A stretch of DNA of 56,880 nucleotides from Falsigemmobacter faecalis (GCF_003863335.1 NZ_RRAZ01000023.1:1-56880), one strand, 5' to 3'; counted from the first letter of the stretch, positions 7,181-17,183 are shown. The notes: generated from the letters alone by a model not told the origin. Program-made: numbers and translations.

Positions 7181-9717
7181 GCGATACTGACGGCAAAAAA
7201 CCCCTCGGGCTGGGTGGCGGGACGCGTGGTCCGGGCCAGGTGAAGCAAAGCTTCAGCCACGGCCGCACGAAGTCCGTTGCTGTGGAGGTCAAACGCAAAC
7301 GCGTTGTGGTCCCCCAAAAGCCTGGTGGTGCCGGTGGTGCCGGCGGCTCCTCGCAATCTTTCGGGGATCCCTCGAAGCGCCCGGCCGGCATCTCCGATGC
7401 TGAGATGGAGCGTCGTCTCACGGCTCTGCGCGCTGCAAAAGCGCGCGAGGCGGATGAGGCTCTGCAGCGCGCTGCCGATGAGAAGGCACGCGACGAAGAA
7501 CGCCAGCGCAAGCGTGATGAGCTTGAAGCCCGCGAACGCGAAGAGCGTGAGCGCGTGGAAGCTGCTGCGCGCAAGCTGGAAGAAGAAGCCCGCCTGAAAG
7601 CGGAAGAGGAAGCAAAAGCGAAGCGCGAGGCAGAGATTGCCCGTCGCGCCGCCAATGCCCCCGCGCGTGTTGCTGCTGCAACCGCGACCCCCGGTTCGCC
7701 GGCGGATGAACAGCGCCCGACCCCGAACCGCACCGCACCGGCAAACACCGTGCAGCGCAAGGCCGAGCGTGAACGCGAAGAGCGTGGCAACAACCGTGCC
7801 CGTACCGGTGACGAAGGTCGCCGTGCAGGCAAGCTGACCCTGTCGAACGCAACCTCGGAAGACAGCGGCCGTCAGCGCTCGCTGGCTGCGATGAAGCGGA
7901 AGCAGGAAAAAGCCCGTCAGAAAGCCCTGGGTTTCGGCCAGAAAGCTGAAAAACAGGTCCGTGACGTGCAGCTTCCGGAAACCATCGTCGTTCAGGAACT
8001 GGCAAACCGGATGGCCGAACGCGCCGCCGATGTCGTCAAGTCCCTGATGAAGATGGGCATGATGGTCAGCATGAACCAGCCCATCGACGCGGATACCGCA
8101 GAGCTTGTGATCGAAGAATTCGGCCACAAAGCCGTGCGCGTCTCGGATTCGGACGTGGAACAGGTCATCGACACCGTTGTTGACGGTGAAGAAAACCTGC
8201 AGCCGCGCGCTCCGGTTGTCACCATCATGGGTCACGTTGACCATGGTAAAACCTCGCTGCTGGACCGTATCCGCAAAGCCAACGTCGTCACCGGCGAGGC
8301 AGGCGGCATCACCCAGCACATCGGTGCTTACCAGGTGAAAACGCCTTCGGGTCAGCTGGTGACCTTCCTCGACACCCCTGGTCACGCGGCGTTTACGTCG
8401 ATGCGGGCCCGTGGTGCGAATGTCACCGACATCGTGATCCTGGTTGTTGCAGCGGATGATGCGGTCATGCCGCAGACCATCGAAGCGATCCACCACGCGA
8501 AAGCGGCGGGCGTTCCGATCATCGTGGCCATCAACAAGATGGACAAGCATTCGGCCAATGCGACCAAGGTCCGCACGGACCTTCTGCAGCACGAGATCGT
8601 TGTGGAAGCCATGTCCGGTGACGTTCAGGACGTCGAAGTCTCGGCGCATACCGGCATGGGCATCGACAAGCTGCTCGAAGCCGTTTCGCTGCAGGCTGAG
8701 ATCCTTGAGCTGAAAGCCAACCCGAACCGTGACGGTATGGGTGCTGTGGTCGAAGCCAAACTCGACGTCGGCCGTGGCCCGGTTGCCACCGTTCTGGTTC
8801 AGAACGGCACCCTGCGCAAAGGCGACATCTTCGTCGTCGGCCACAAGTGGGGCAAGGTTCGTGCGCTGCTGAACGACAAAGGCGAAACCATCACCGAAGC
8901 CGGTCCCTCGACCCCGGTTGAAGTGCTGGGTCTCAATGGCACGCCCTCGGCGGGTGACGTTCTCAACGTTGTTCCGACCGAAGCGCAGGCCCGTGAGATT
9001 GCTGACTACCGTGAGCAGACCACCAAGGACAAACGCGCCGCTGCCGGTGCTGCAACCACGCTGGAACAGCTGATGGCGAAAGCCAAAGCCGATCTGAACG
9101 TGGCTGAGCTTCCGGTCATCGTGAAGGCAGACGTTCAGGGTTCGGCAGAAGCCATCGTTCAGGCGCTGGAAAAAGTCGGCAACGACGAAGTCCGCGTTCG
9201 CATCCTGCACTACGGTGTCGGCGCGATCACCGACTCGGATGTTGGTCTGGCAGATGCCTCCAAAGCTCCGATCCTGGCGTTCAACGTGCGTGCAAACGCA
9301 ATGGCCCGGTCCTCGGCGCAGCAGAAGGGTGTCGAGATCCGTTACTACTCGATCATCTACGATCTGCTCGACGACATCAAAAAGGCAGCCTCGGGCCTGC
9401 TCAAAGCCGAAGTGCGCGAGCATTTCATCGGCTATGCGCAGATCAAGGAAGTCTTCAAGATCACCGGCGCCGGCAATGTTGCAGGCTGTCTGGTGACCGA
9501 GGGCGTGGCCCGTCGTTCGGCAGGCGTCCGCCTTCTGCGCGACAACGTGGTTATCCACGAAGGCACGCTCAAGACCCTCAAGCGCTTCAAAGACGAAGTC
9601 AAAGAAGTGCAGTCGGGCCAGGAATGCGGCATGGCGTTCGAGCGTTACGAAGACATTCGTGCCGGCGACGTCATCGAGATCTTCGAGCGCGAGACTGTGG
9701 AACGCAGCCTCGCCTGA
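7177..9717 (+). CDS. infB: Translation initiation factor IF-2
   Basis: IF-2 is the GTPase that brings initiator fMet-tRNA to the ribosome and promotes subunit joining. The 846-residue protein has an IF2-associated N-terminal segment and a long charged coiled-coil stretch (Arg/Glu/Ala-rich, about residues 70-150). The G domain follows, with G1 GHVDHGKT at 352-359, then DTPGHAAF and NKMD, and then the beta-barrel and C-terminal fMet-binding domains. The terminator right after it closes the operon. rbfA, the usual next gene, is instead at 53.8 kb. Confidence 0.98.
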   Translation: MSDTDGKKPLGLGGGTRGPGQVKQSFSHGRTKSVAVEVKRKRVVVPQKPGGAGGAGGSSQSFGDPSKRPAGISDAEMERRLTALRAAKAREADEALQRAADEKARDEERQRKRDELEAREREERERVEAAARKLEEEARLKAEEEAKAKREAEIARRAANAPARVAAATATPGSPADEQRPTPNRTAPANTVQRKAEREREERGNNRARTGDEGRRAGKLTLSNATSEDSGRQRSLAAMKRKQEKARQKALGFGQKAEKQVRDVQLPETIVVQELANRMAERAADVVKSLMKMGMMVSMNQPIDADTAELVIEEFGHKAVRVSDSDVEQVIDTVVDGEENLQPRAPVVTIMGHVDHGKTSLLDRIRKANVVTGEAGGITQHIGAYQVKTPSGQLVTFLDTPGHAAFTSMRARGANVTDIVILVVAADDAVMPQTIEAIHHAKAAGVPIIVAINKMDKHSANATKVRTDLLQHEIVVEAMSGDVQDVEVSAHTGMGIDKLLEAVSLQAEILELKANPNRDGMGAVVEAKLDVGRGPVATVLVQNGTLRKGDIFVVGHKWGKVRALLNDKGETITEAGPSTPVEVLGLNGTPSAGDVLNVVPTEAQAREIADYREQTTKDKRAAAGAATTLEQLMAKAKADLNVAELPVIVKADVQGSAEAIVQALEKVGNDEVRVRILHYGVGAITDSDVGLADASKAPILAFNVRANAMARSSAQQKGVEIRYYSIIYDLLDDIKKAASGLLKAEVREHFIGYAQIKEVFKITGAGNVAGCLVTEGVARRSAGVRLLRDNVVIHEGTLKTLKRFKDEVKEVQSGQECGMAFERYEDIRAGDVIEIFERETVERSLA

Positions 9718-9740
9718 TCGCAGGATCAGCGAAATTGAAA

Positions 9741-9766
9741 AGGCGGGTCTTCGGACCCGCCTTTTT
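9741..9766 (+). terminator. Intrinsic terminator of the rimP-infB operon
   Basis: The stem AGGCGGGTC / GACCCGCCT (9741-9749 with 9754-9762) has a TTCG tetraloop and is followed by TTTTT. Confidence 0.93.
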
Positions 9767-9771
9767 CTGTT

Positions 9772-10488
9772 TTAAACGGCGTCCTGGCGGGTGACCTCTG
9801 CCACCAGGGCAACCAGGGCTGAGGTCACCCCCTCGGGCTGTTCCATCGGGGTCATATGGCCCGCGTCTTTCACCCGCAGGAACCTGGCGTGGGGGATCAG
9901 CCGCGCCATCTCTTCATGCAGCGCCATCGGCGTGATGCGGTCTTCCTCGCCACAAAGAATAAGCGTCGGGCAGGTCACGGTTTTCAGCAGGTCCCGGTTG
10001 TCGGGGCGATCGAGCCGGCTCTGGCGGATGAAAACCTCTGCTCCAAGGCGTAGCGTCATCTCCTGGATCCTCGCGCCGATGTCGCCGCGCGCCAGGTTCT
10101 GCGGCGCAAGATAGCCCGCCAGCAGGCGCTCTCCCATGCCAATGAAGCGCGCGCCTGAGGAGGCGGCTTTGATCATGGCATCGCGCTTTGCCTGTCCCGC
10201 GGGGGTATCGGGCAGCATGGTGGTATCGAGAAGCCCAAGCCCCAGGACGCGGTCTGGCGCGCGGCGGAAGACCTCCTGCGCGACGAGACCGCCGAGCGAA
10301 AATCCCGCCACAAGGAAGGGGCCGCTGTGCAGGGCCAGGACCTGGCGGGCCAGGGCCTCCAGGCTCTCGCCTTTGGTGATATCGGCGACGCTGACATCCG
10401 CGACCAGCGACAGCGGCGCCAGTTGATCGCGCCAGAGCCCTTCGTCATTCAGGGTGCCGGGGATCAGGATCAGGCGGGGGCGCGGCAT
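9772..10488 (-). CDS. Alpha/beta-fold hydrolase
   Basis: This protein of 238 residues has the alpha/beta hydrolase core: an N-terminal LILIPGT strand-loop, the nucleophile elbow GFSLGG with Ser64, a DTTMLP region after strand 6, a late EDRIT segment with the acid, and the catalytic His in DAGHMT. I chose the ATG at 10488 because GAGGA lies just upstream and the family-like sequence begins there; an open frame continues to 10545. It is third on the minus strand after the acyl-CoA dehydrogenase and CoA transferase, so an ester or thioester substrate is possible, but the substrate is unknown. Confidence 0.88.
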   Translation of the reverse strand: MPRPRLILIPGTLNDEGLWRDQLAPLSLVADVSVADITKGESLEALARQVLALHSGPFLVAGFSLGGLVAQEVFRRAPDRVLGLGLLDTTMLPDTPAGQAKRDAMIKAASSGARFIGMGERLLAGYLAPQNLARGDIGARIQEMTLRLGAEVFIRQSRLDRPDNRDLLKTVTCPTLILCGEEDRITPMALHEEMARLIPHARFLRVKDAGHMTPMEQPEGVTSALVALVAEVTRQDAV

Positions 10489-10578
10489 GGGATCGTCCTC
10501 AGGAAGGGGGTCGCGCAGAAGATAAGCTCTGCGGCCGGGTGCCACCAGCCGGTGTCGGCGCGCGGCGAACCTGGCGGT

Positions 10579-11670
10579 TCAGCGGACGGGCAGGGCAGGG
10601 ACCGGGCCGTAGCGGCGCTCTTCGCCGGTGACACGGGGCGCGGGCGCGGGATAGCTGACCGGGCCTGCGGGTGTTTCAACCGTGATCCGGCGCAGATGCG
10701 GATGGCGCGAGAGGGCTGCCATATCATTCACCCCCGCAAAGGCCACATCGGCGCGCGCCAGGACCTCTGCGGCCTCTTCGGCGCTCAGGGCGGCCAGGGC
10801 CAGGGCGACCTGGCGGTCGGTCCCGGCCCGGTTCTCCACCCGCGCCAGGTTCGTCGCAAAGCGCGCGTCCTGGCCCAGGGCAGCATCGCCCAGAAGCTCC
10901 CGCGCCAGGTTGCGCCATTCGCGGTCGTTTTGCACTGACAGCAGGATCTGCCCGCCGCAGCGGCACTCAAACACCCCATAGGGCGCGATGGAGGGGTGGC
11001 GCAGCCCGTTGCGCCTCGGCACCTGGCCCGCCTCAGCGTTCAGAAGCGGCACGGTCAGCCAGTCCGCCATCACGTCAAACATCGAGATGGTGATTGCGCT
11101 GCCCTGTCCGGTGAGGCCGCGCCGGATCAGCGCCTCAAGGATCGCGGCATGGGCGGTGGCCCCGGTGGCAATATCCACCACCGAGATGCCCACCCTGGCC
11201 GGAGCCTCCGGCCCCCCGGTCAGAGAGGCCAGGCCGGATTCGGCCTGGATCAGCAGGTCATAGGCCTTGCGCGAGGCCATGGGACCGCTGTCGCCATAGC
11301 CGCTGATCGCGCAGGAAATCAGCCGCGGATTGAGCCTGGCCAGCTCCTCCGCAGTGAACCCCAGACGGCCAAGCGCGCCAGGTTTCAGGTTCTGCACCAG
11401 GACATCGGCGGTGCGCAGCAGGTCGCGCAGAACCTGGCGGTCGGCCTCTTTGGTCAGATCGGCGATCACCACCTCTTTGCCGCGGTTCAGCCAGACGAAA
11501 TAGCTCGACTGCCCTTTTGCTGCGCGGTCATAGCCACGGGCGAAGTCGCCCTCAGGCCGCTCAATGCGGATCACCCGCGCCCCGGCATCGGCCAGCCGCG
11601 AGGTGGCAAAGGGGGCCGCTACCGCCTGCTCAATCGCAACGACCGTCAGCCCTTCAAGCGGCAGCACCAT
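10579..11670 (-). CDS. CaiB/BaiF family CoA transferase (class III)
   Basis: Class III CoA transferases move CoA between carboxylic acids through an aspartyl-CoA anhydride. The 363-residue protein starts with the family's LPLEGLTVVAIEQAVAAP segment and has the RIERPEGDFAR nucleotide-binding part. A conserved Asp (D166 in GISVVDIATG) sits at the usual nucleophile position. Its ATG overlaps the stop of the upstream acyl-CoA dehydrogenase by one base (TGATG), so they are made together. The pair suggests degradation of a carboxylic acid by CoA activation and dehydrogenation. The acid itself cannot be named from sequence. Confidence 0.93.
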   Translation of the reverse strand: MVLPLEGLTVVAIEQAVAAPFATSRLADAGARVIRIERPEGDFARGYDRAAKGQSSYFVWLNRGKEVVIADLTKEADRQVLRDLLRTADVLVQNLKPGALGRLGFTAEELARLNPRLISCAISGYGDSGPMASRKAYDLLIQAESGLASLTGGPEAPARVGISVVDIATGATAHAAILEALIRRGLTGQGSAITISMFDVMADWLTVPLLNAEAGQVPRRNGLRHPSIAPYGVFECRCGGQILLSVQNDREWRNLARELLGDAALGQDARFATNLARVENRAGTDRQVALALAALSAEEAAEVLARADVAFAGVNDMAALSRHPHLRRITVETPAGPVSYPAPAPRVTGEERRYGPVPALPVR

Positions 11671-12833
11671 CAGAAGCTCCTTGGCAGGCCCAGGATATGT
11701 TCGGCCACATAGGACAGGATGAGGTTGGTGGAAATCGGCGCGACCTGGTACAGCCGGGTCTCGCGGAATTTGCGCTCGACGTCATATTCGCAGGCAAAGC
11801 CGAAACCGCCGTGGAACTGGATGCAGGCATTCGCCGCCTCCCAGGAGGCTTTGGCGGCCAGATACTTCGCCATATTGGCCTGGGCCCCGCAGTCGAGACC
11901 GGCATCATAGCGGCGGCAGGCCTCATAGCGCATGAGGTTGGCGGCCTCGATCTCGATGAAGGCTTCGGCGATGGGGAACTGCACGCCCTGGTTCTGGCCG
12001 ATGGGGCGGCCAAAGACCACGCGCTCTTTCGCGTAGCCCGTGACTTTATCGGTGAACCAATAGCCGTCCCCGATGCATTCCGCCGCGATCAGCGTGCGCT
12101 CGGCGTTCAACCCGGTGAGGATATATTTAAAGCCCTGGCCCTCTTCGCCGATCAGATTGTCGGCGGGGATTTCCAGCTCATCAAAGAAGACCTCATTGGT
12201 CTCATGATTGACCATATTGAGGATGGGCCGGATCACCATGCCCGACTTCATCGCCTCTTTCACATCGACCAGAAAGATCGACAGGCCCTCAGATTTCTTC
12301 TTCACCTCCGCCAGCGGCGTGGTCCGCGCCAGCAGGATCATCAGATCGGAATGCTGAATGCGGCTGATGAAAACCTTCTGCCCGTTAATCACGTAGCGGT
12401 CGCCACGTCTGACGGCGGTGGTTTTGATTTTGGTGGTATCGGTGCCGGTGGTGGGCTCGGTCACCGCCATGCTTTGCAGGCGCAACTCACCGCTGGCGAT
12501 TTTCGGCAGATAGTGCTGGCGCTGCGCCTCTGATCCGTGGCGGATCAGGGTGTTCATATTATACATCTGCCCGTGGCAGGCACCGGAATTGCCGCCCGCG
12601 CGGTTGATCTCTTCCATGATGACCGAGGCTTCGGTCAGCCCAAGGCCCGAGCCGCCATAAGCCTCAGGGATCAGGGCGGCCATCCAGCCGGCTTTGGTCA
12701 GGGCTGCAACGAAATCCTCGGGGTAGCCCCGCGCCTCATCCACTTTGCGGTGATATTCGGCCGGAAATTCCGCGCAGAGCGCGCGAACGGCATCGCGGAT
12801 GTCCTGGAAGGTTTCGTCAGCAGCGCGGGTCAT
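11670..12833 (-). CDS. Acyl-CoA dehydrogenase
   Basis: This FAD enzyme puts a double bond between C2 and C3 of an acyl-CoA. The 387-residue protein has the N-terminal helical domain, the FAD-binding segment MAVTEPTTGTD, the VINGQKVFIS strand and the C-terminal helical domain with QFHGGFGFACEYDVER. The usual MCAD-type catalytic Glu (YxGT loop) is replaced: the sequence there is YQVAPIST. A Glu is present instead at the alternative helix-G position used by isovaleryl- and long-chain-type enzymes (E245 in GLNAERT). The start at 12833 follows AAGAGAG; an in-frame codon at 12893 is unlikely. It is coupled to the CoA transferase gene. Confidence 0.93.
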   Translation of the reverse strand: MTRAADETFQDIRDAVRALCAEFPAEYHRKVDEARGYPEDFVAALTKAGWMAALIPEAYGGSGLGLTEASVIMEEINRAGGNSGACHGQMYNMNTLIRHGSEAQRQHYLPKIASGELRLQSMAVTEPTTGTDTTKIKTTAVRRGDRYVINGQKVFISRIQHSDLMILLARTTPLAEVKKKSEGLSIFLVDVKEAMKSGMVIRPILNMVNHETNEVFFDELEIPADNLIGEEGQGFKYILTGLNAERTLIAAECIGDGYWFTDKVTGYAKERVVFGRPIGQNQGVQFPIAEAFIEIEAANLMRYEACRRYDAGLDCGAQANMAKYLAAKASWEAANACIQFHGGFGFACEYDVERKFRETRLYQVAPISTNLILSYVAEHILGLPRSF

Positions 12834-12953
12834 TGATCTCTCTTGGCAGCTCAGTCTGCCGAGAGAGTGGGCGGGGGGGGCGCTATAAGTCAAATAGCTG
12901 TATCTTCTGACAGATATCGCCTGAAGTTATGGCACCCTTCGCAACCTGGCCGA

Positions 12954-13763
12954 TCAGAAATTCAGCTCAAACCCGGGCAGGCGCAGCTCTTTCATCAGAT
13001 CGCGCAGCTCCTGGCGGGCGGCGACGTTGGAGATGCTGAGGCTTTCGACGCCGACATCCTTCAGATCCAGCAGCGTCAGCCCGCGCGGGAAAAGTTCGCG
13101 GAAAATCACCCGCTCGGAGAAGCCCGGGATCACCCGGAAGCCGATGCGGCGCGAAAGATCCTCCAGCGCTTTGCCGACCTTCTTTTTGTTGTGCATCTGC
13201 TGCGCGCCAAGGCGGTTCCGGAGCACGATCCAGTCGATCGGCTTCAGCCCGGCCTGGGCACGCAGCTGCCGCGCCTGCCAGACCATCTCGGCATAGATCG
13301 AGGGGCCTTTGATCTTGCCGGTCTCCGGCTCAATCCGCGCCAGCAGATCGAAATCGACAAAGCTGTCGTTCATCGGGGTGATCAGCGTATCGGCCAGCGA
13401 ATGCGCCAGCTGACTCAGCCGGGTGTGGCTGCCGGGGCAGTCGATCAGGATGAAGTCACAAAGCTGGTCGAGTTCAGCCACCACCGACGACAGGCGGTGA
13501 TCGGTGGCATTCTCGCCCGGCTGCAATGCGCCTGCGGCCACTTCGGGCAGATCGCGCAGAATGGGGGTCGGCAGCTCCAGCCCGGTCTGCTGCAGATAGG
13601 CCATGCGGTTTTCGATATAGCGCCCGAAACTGCGCTGGCGCAGGTCGAGGTCCACCGCACCGACCCGAAAGCCTGCCCGCACCAGAGCCGTCGCCACATG
13701 CATACAGGTGGTGGATTTGCCCGAGCCGCCCTTTTCGTTGCCGACCGCGATGATATGCGCCAT
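12954..13763 (-). CDS. mipZ: Division-plane positioning ATPase MipZ (ParA family)
   Basis: MipZ forms a gradient from ParB-bound origins and blocks FtsZ assembly away from midcell, replacing MinCD in many alphaproteobacteria. The 269-residue protein has the deviant Walker A motif NEKGGSGKST (K11-S17), the DLDLRQRS segment characteristic of MipZ, and the Walker B-like FILIDCPG. It closes with a family-specific C-terminal region (GVESLSISNVAARQELR). It appears to be a single gene, starting 43 bases after the neighbouring glycosyltransferase stop on the same strand. Confidence 0.95.
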   Translation of the reverse strand: MAHIIAVGNEKGGSGKSTTCMHVATALVRAGFRVGAVDLDLRQRSFGRYIENRMAYLQQTGLELPTPILRDLPEVAAGALQPGENATDHRLSSVVAELDQLCDFILIDCPGSHTRLSQLAHSLADTLITPMNDSFVDFDLLARIEPETGKIKGPSIYAEMVWQARQLRAQAGLKPIDWIVLRNRLGAQQMHNKKKVGKALEDLSRRIGFRVIPGFSERVIFRELFPRGLTLLDLKDVGVESLSISNVAARQELRDLMKELRLPGFELNF

Positions 13764-13805
13764 GTGCCTCTCTCCGAAGTTCTTACATCGCGGCTAAAGC
13801 CTGCA

Positions 13806-15044
13806 TCACTTTTCCGCAAGCAGGCAGCTTTGATAAAGGCCCAGGACAGTGTCTATTTTGCTGTTCCAGTCGTAGTGACGCAGGGCATGGGCGCGGGCCG
13901 TCTTCCCGGTGGTCTCCGCCAGGGCCGGATCGTCGGCAAGCTGGTCCATCCGTTCGGCAAAGCCCTCGATCAGCGCTTCGGGCGAGGGGATGGGAACCAG
14001 CCAGCCGGTTCCGGGGACGATGTAATCTGCCGGACCGCCATGATCGGCCGCAATGGCAGGGCGCGCGCAGGCCATGGCCTCCATCACCACGGCGCCGCCG
14101 GCTTCCGCGAGGCTGGGCAGGATCAGCGCGCGGGCGCGGGCCAGGTGGGTGGAGCAGTCTGTCTGGCTGAGAAATCCGTAGAAGGTGATGCGCCCGGAGA
14201 CCCCAAGCTCTTTTGCCCGGGCGCGGATGGCCTCCTCCATTGGCCCGTCCCCGATGATGCCGATCCGGGCCGTGCGATTTTTCATCTGCGCCAGGATATC
14301 GGGCAGATATTGTGCGCCCTTAAAACTGACGAGCCGGCCCATGAACAGGAATTCGGCGGTGCCGCCGCTCATGGGGGCGGGCCGCCACAGCGATGTGTCT
14401 ATCCCGTTCTCGACGATCTCGACAATCCGGGCGCGGGTGCCGGTATCGGTCAGGGCGGTGGTGGTGCGGGCATTGGCACTCAGCAGCAGCGCGGCGCGGA
14501 GCTTGCCGGGGGCGAGGCGATGGATCAGCCCCCGCAGCGGGTGCCACAGAGCCATCATCAGGCTGTCTGGCGCCTCACGGCCTCCGGCCCGAAAGCCAGG
14601 GGCCCAGGATATATTGCCATTCATCGGCCCGATCACCACCGGAGCGCCCATATCATAAAGCAATGAGGGCTCACGCGGGGAGACGGGGATGGGCTGATGA
14701 ACCAGCACCGGACCTTCGGTCTGCGCGATCAGCGCCCGCGCCTTGCGGCGCGCGGCCCTCTGGGTCACATGGCGGCTGAGATAGCCCACCGAGAAATGGC
14801 CGATCCGCTGGGGCAGATGCTGCCCGATCTGCCGGCACAGCCGGTTCAGCGCGGTATCGGGCAGAAAATGTATCCGCGCGGTGTGATCGGGAAAAAGCGC
14901 CGCCAGTTCGTCACGGGTTCGGGCGTGGGTGACCATCTGCGTGTCGATGCCGCGCTCAGTCAGCCAGCGGAAGTAGTGTATCGGCAGCGCCGCCTCACCC
15001 CCCATGCGCAGCGAGGCGTGTTCTGCCACCAGGATGATCCGCAT
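13806..15044 (-). CDS. Glycosyltransferase family 4 (GT-B)
   Basis: The 412-residue protein has an N-terminal RIILVAEHASLRMGGEAA segment with the glycine-rich acceptor loop, a middle linker with GRLVSFKGAQYLPD, and the C-terminal donor-binding part. That part carries the EX7E-like region (LILPSLAEAGGAVVMEAMAC) typical of GT4 enzymes. The start at 15044 follows GGAAAGG; the frame runs on to 15173 but those residues are unrelated. Donor and acceptor are unknown. A role in surface polysaccharide or glycolipid synthesis is a guess from the family. Confidence 0.9.
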   Translation of the reverse strand: MRIILVAEHASLRMGGEAALPIHYFRWLTERGIDTQMVTHARTRDELAALFPDHTARIHFLPDTALNRLCRQIGQHLPQRIGHFSVGYLSRHVTQRAARRKARALIAQTEGPVLVHQPIPVSPREPSLLYDMGAPVVIGPMNGNISWAPGFRAGGREAPDSLMMALWHPLRGLIHRLAPGKLRAALLLSANARTTTALTDTGTRARIVEIVENGIDTSLWRPAPMSGGTAEFLFMGRLVSFKGAQYLPDILAQMKNRTARIGIIGDGPMEEAIRARAKELGVSGRITFYGFLSQTDCSTHLARARALILPSLAEAGGAVVMEAMACARPAIAADHGGPADYIVPGTGWLVPIPSPEALIEGFAERMDQLADDPALAETTGKTARAHALRHYDWNSKIDTVLGLYQSCLLAEK

Positions 15045-15175
15045 CGGGCGACCTTTCCGCCATAGTTCCCGCGCACGGTGGCGGAGGCCGGCCTGCCTTG
15101 TCAATCCGCGCACAGCGTATGCGCAGCGGCTGTGGCTTTCGTTCAACCCGGACAGTCCTGTGACCCCGCGCAAAC

Positions 15176-15200
15176 AAAAAGGCGCAGCAAAAGCTGCGCC
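15176..15200 (-). terminator. Intrinsic terminator of rplS-rpmE
   Basis: The stem GGCGCAGC / GCTGCGCC (15181-15200, AAAA loop) is followed on the minus strand by five T (complement of 15176-15180), 25 bases beyond the rpmE stop. Confidence 0.9.
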
Positions 15201-15225
15201 TTTCCGAAAACAACGGGTCTCAGGC

Positions 15226-15447
15226 TCAGAAGCCGAGGCCTGCGTATTTGTTTTTGAACTTCGACACGCGGCCGCCGGTGTCCATCAGACGCGAATTGCC
15301 GCCGGTCCATGCCGGGTGAGCAAGCGGGTCGATGTCGAGCGCGAGGGTGTCACCCTCTTTGCCGTAGGTCGAGAAGGTCTGATAGGTCGAACCATCGGTC
15401 ATTTTGATGGTGATCGAGTGGTAGTCGGGGTGGATACCGTCTTTCAT
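15226..15447 (-). CDS. rpmE: 50S ribosomal protein L31
   Basis: L31 sits at the subunit interface of the ribosome. The 73-residue protein matches the family throughout ([10 protein letters not shown], then HPAWTGG, and VSKFKNKY). It lacks the zinc-binding CxxC pair, so it is the Cys-free form of L31. It lies 11 bases after rplS and is followed by a strong terminator. Confidence 0.97.
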   Translation of the reverse strand: MKDGIHPDYHSITIKMTDGSTYQTFSTYGKEGDTLALDIDPLAHPAWTGGNSRLMDTGGRVSKFKNKYAGLGF

Positions 15448-15458
15448 CTCTCAGATCC

Positions 15459-15827
15459 TTACTTCGCGCGGTTGGTGGTGATTTCAGCGATACGGGCCGA
15501 TTTGCCGCGACGCGAACGGAGGTAGTAGAGTTTCGCGCGACGGACGCGGCCACGACGGACAACTTCGATCGAGTCGATGTTGGTCGAGTAGAGCGGGAAT
15601 ACGCGCTCAACGCCTTCGCCGAACGAGATTTTACGCACGGTGAACGCAGCAGCGATGGTTGCGCCGCCTTTACGGGCGATGCAGACGCCTTCGTAGTTCT
15701 GAACGCGCGAGCGGCTGCCCTCGGTCACTTTGTAGCCGACACGGATGGTGTCGCCGGCTTTGAAATCCGGGATGGTCTTGCCGAGAGCGGCGATCTGTTC
15801 CGCCTCGAGCTGCGCAATAAGGTTCAT
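15459..15827 (-). CDS. rplS: 50S ribosomal protein L19
   Basis: L19 is at the 30S-50S interface. The 122-residue protein has the family's [10 protein letters not shown], the [13 protein letters not shown] segment, [12 protein letters not shown], and [16 protein letters not shown]. The usual rpsP-rimM-trmD partners are not in this window. Here rplS is first in a two-gene unit with rpmE and has a leader of about 220 nt with several hairpins. The start follows AGGAGACAGGCGC. Confidence 0.98.
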   Translation of the reverse strand: MNLIAQLEAEQIAALGKTIPDFKAGDTIRVGYKVTEGSRSRVQNYEGVCIARKGGATIAAAFTVRKISFGEGVERVFPLYSTNIDSIEVVRRGRVRRAKLYYLRSRRGKSARIAEITTNRAK

Positions 15828-16050
15828 GCGCCTGTCTCCTGTGTTTGCCCGCGGTATTTCCGCGAAGGGATGTCGGGCCAGGAACTCCTGGTCTTCGTCC
15901 GGGTTCGCGATTTGAGAGGACCTCTCAAAGCGCCCGCCGGAGTGTGGCCGCGATACTGTTTGACCCGGCGCTTCGGCCGCTGTCTGAAGAAGAAGTCAGA
16001 CGGCATCGGCCATGCGTTCAGGATTCACTCGGGAGATTCCCCGGTGAACC
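15828..16050 (-). promoter_or_regulatory. Long structured 5' leader of rplS-rpmE
   Basis: Between the predicted promoter and the rplS start the minus-strand RNA can form several hairpins in series: GTCTGA/TCAGAC (15982-16001), TTTGAGAG/CTCTCAAA (15911-15929, nearly perfect palindrome), CCAGG/CCTGG (15878-15891) and GCGG/CCGC (15851-15863). There is no open frame of note. An untranslated leader of this length before a ribosomal protein gene suggests autoregulation by L19 or L31, which is inference. Confidence 0.5.
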
Positions 16051-16055
16051 CCGGG

Positions 16056-16084
16056 GCTATAGGCGCTATCCTGGCGCGGGTCAA
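16056..16084 (-). promoter_or_regulatory. Sigma-70 promoter of rplS-rpmE
   Basis: On the minus strand TTGACC (complement of 16079-16084) and TATAGC (16056-16061) are separated by exactly 17 nt. No other match of this quality lies between truB and rplS. It points away from truB, so the two units are divergent. Confidence 0.7.
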
Positions 16085-16205
16085 GCGAATGCGGTGCCCG
16101 CAGCGCCAGGAAAACAAGGGCGATCGCTCGCGCCGCAGCCCGCGCGCAGTTGACGTGCGGGGGGCGGGAAGTTATCGGGCGGGCTTGCGGAAAAAGGGGA
16201 ACGAC

Positions 16206-17120
16206 ATGGCACGCGGGCGCAAGGGCAATCCGATCTCGGGATGGCTGGTGGTGGATAAGCCTGCGGGCGTGACCTCAACCGCGGTGGTGGGCAAGGTGCG
16301 CTGGGCGCTGAATGCGCAAAAGGCGGGCCATGCGGGCACGCTGGATCCGGCGGCGACCGGGGTTCTGGCCATTGCGCTGGGTGAGGCCACGAAGACCGTG
16401 CCCTATATTACCGATGCCGCCAAATGCTACCGCTTTGTGGTGAACCTTGGCGCCGCCACCAATACCGATGATGCCGAAGGCGAAGTGATCGCTACCCGCG
16501 ACAGCCGCCCCTCGGATGCTGAGATTGAGGCGGCACTCGCGCAGTTCCGCGGTGATATCCAACAGGTTCCGCCGCAGTTCTCGGCGGTGCGTGTGGATGG
16601 CGAGCGCGCCTATGATCTGGCCCGCGAAGGCGAGCAGATGGAACTCGCGGCCCGCCCGCTCTTTGTTGAAAAGCTTGAAGTTATCTCGCGCCCCTCGGCC
16701 GATCAGGTTGAGCTTGAGATGATCTGCGGCAAGGGCGGCTATGTCCGCTCGATCGCGCGGGATCTGGGCGAAGTGCTGGGCTGCCTTGGCCACGTGGCCT
16801 GGCTGCGCCGGGTCTGGTCGGGCCCCTTCCGCGCCGAAGACGGCATCTCACCCGATGAGATTGAGCGTCTGTCGCGCACGCCCGAGCTTGAAGCCCGCCT
16901 GCTGCCGATTGAGGCGGGTCTGACGGGCCTGCCGCGCGTTGAGGCCACCCCCGAAGGGGCGGTGCGTCTGGGTCACGGCAATCCTGGCATGGTGCTGGCC
17001 AATCTGCCCTGGGGCACCGAGGCCTGGGCCGCCTTTGAGGGCCGCGCCATCGCGGTTGGCCGCTATCAAAGCGGCGAGCTGCACCCGGCCCGCGTTTTCG
17101 TGCTGCCGCCCGCGCGTTAA
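16206..17120 (+). CDS. truB: tRNA pseudouridine(55) synthase TruB
   Basis: TruB makes the pseudouridine at position 55 of nearly all tRNAs. The 304-residue protein has the catalytic Asp in [14 protein letters not shown], the [10 protein letters not shown] strand, and the [11 protein letters not shown] and [14 protein letters not shown] segments. I chose the ATG at 16206 because conserved sequence starts with [10 protein letters not shown] just after it and GGGGAACGAC lies upstream. The frame stays open to 15870. TruB usually follows rbfA, but rbfA is 37 kb away here. Confidence 0.96.
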   Translation: MARGRKGNPISGWLVVDKPAGVTSTAVVGKVRWALNAQKAGHAGTLDPAATGVLAIALGEATKTVPYITDAAKCYRFVVNLGAATNTDDAEGEVIATRDSRPSDAEIEAALAQFRGDIQQVPPQFSAVRVDGERAYDLAREGEQMELAARPLFVEKLEVISRPSADQVELEMICGKGGYVRSIARDLGEVLGCLGHVAWLRRVWSGPFRAEDGISPDEIERLSRTPELEARLLPIEAGLTGLPRVEATPEGAVRLGHGNPGMVLANLPWGTEAWAAFEGRAIAVGRYQSGELHPARVFVLPPAR

Positions 17121-17183
17121 AACGCTTCCCCCCGAAGCTTTGCCGCGCTTAACCTCAGCGCGGAGGATCTCAGGGGGGACATC

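Noticed and set aside
6988-9558. Minus-strand open frame of 856 codons
   Set aside because: It is fully antisense to infB and its composition mirrors the third-position GC bias of that gene. No family motifs.
12843-14666. Plus-strand open frame of 607 codons
   Set aside because: Antisense to mipZ and the glycosyltransferase gene, both of which have clear motifs. An artefact of high GC.
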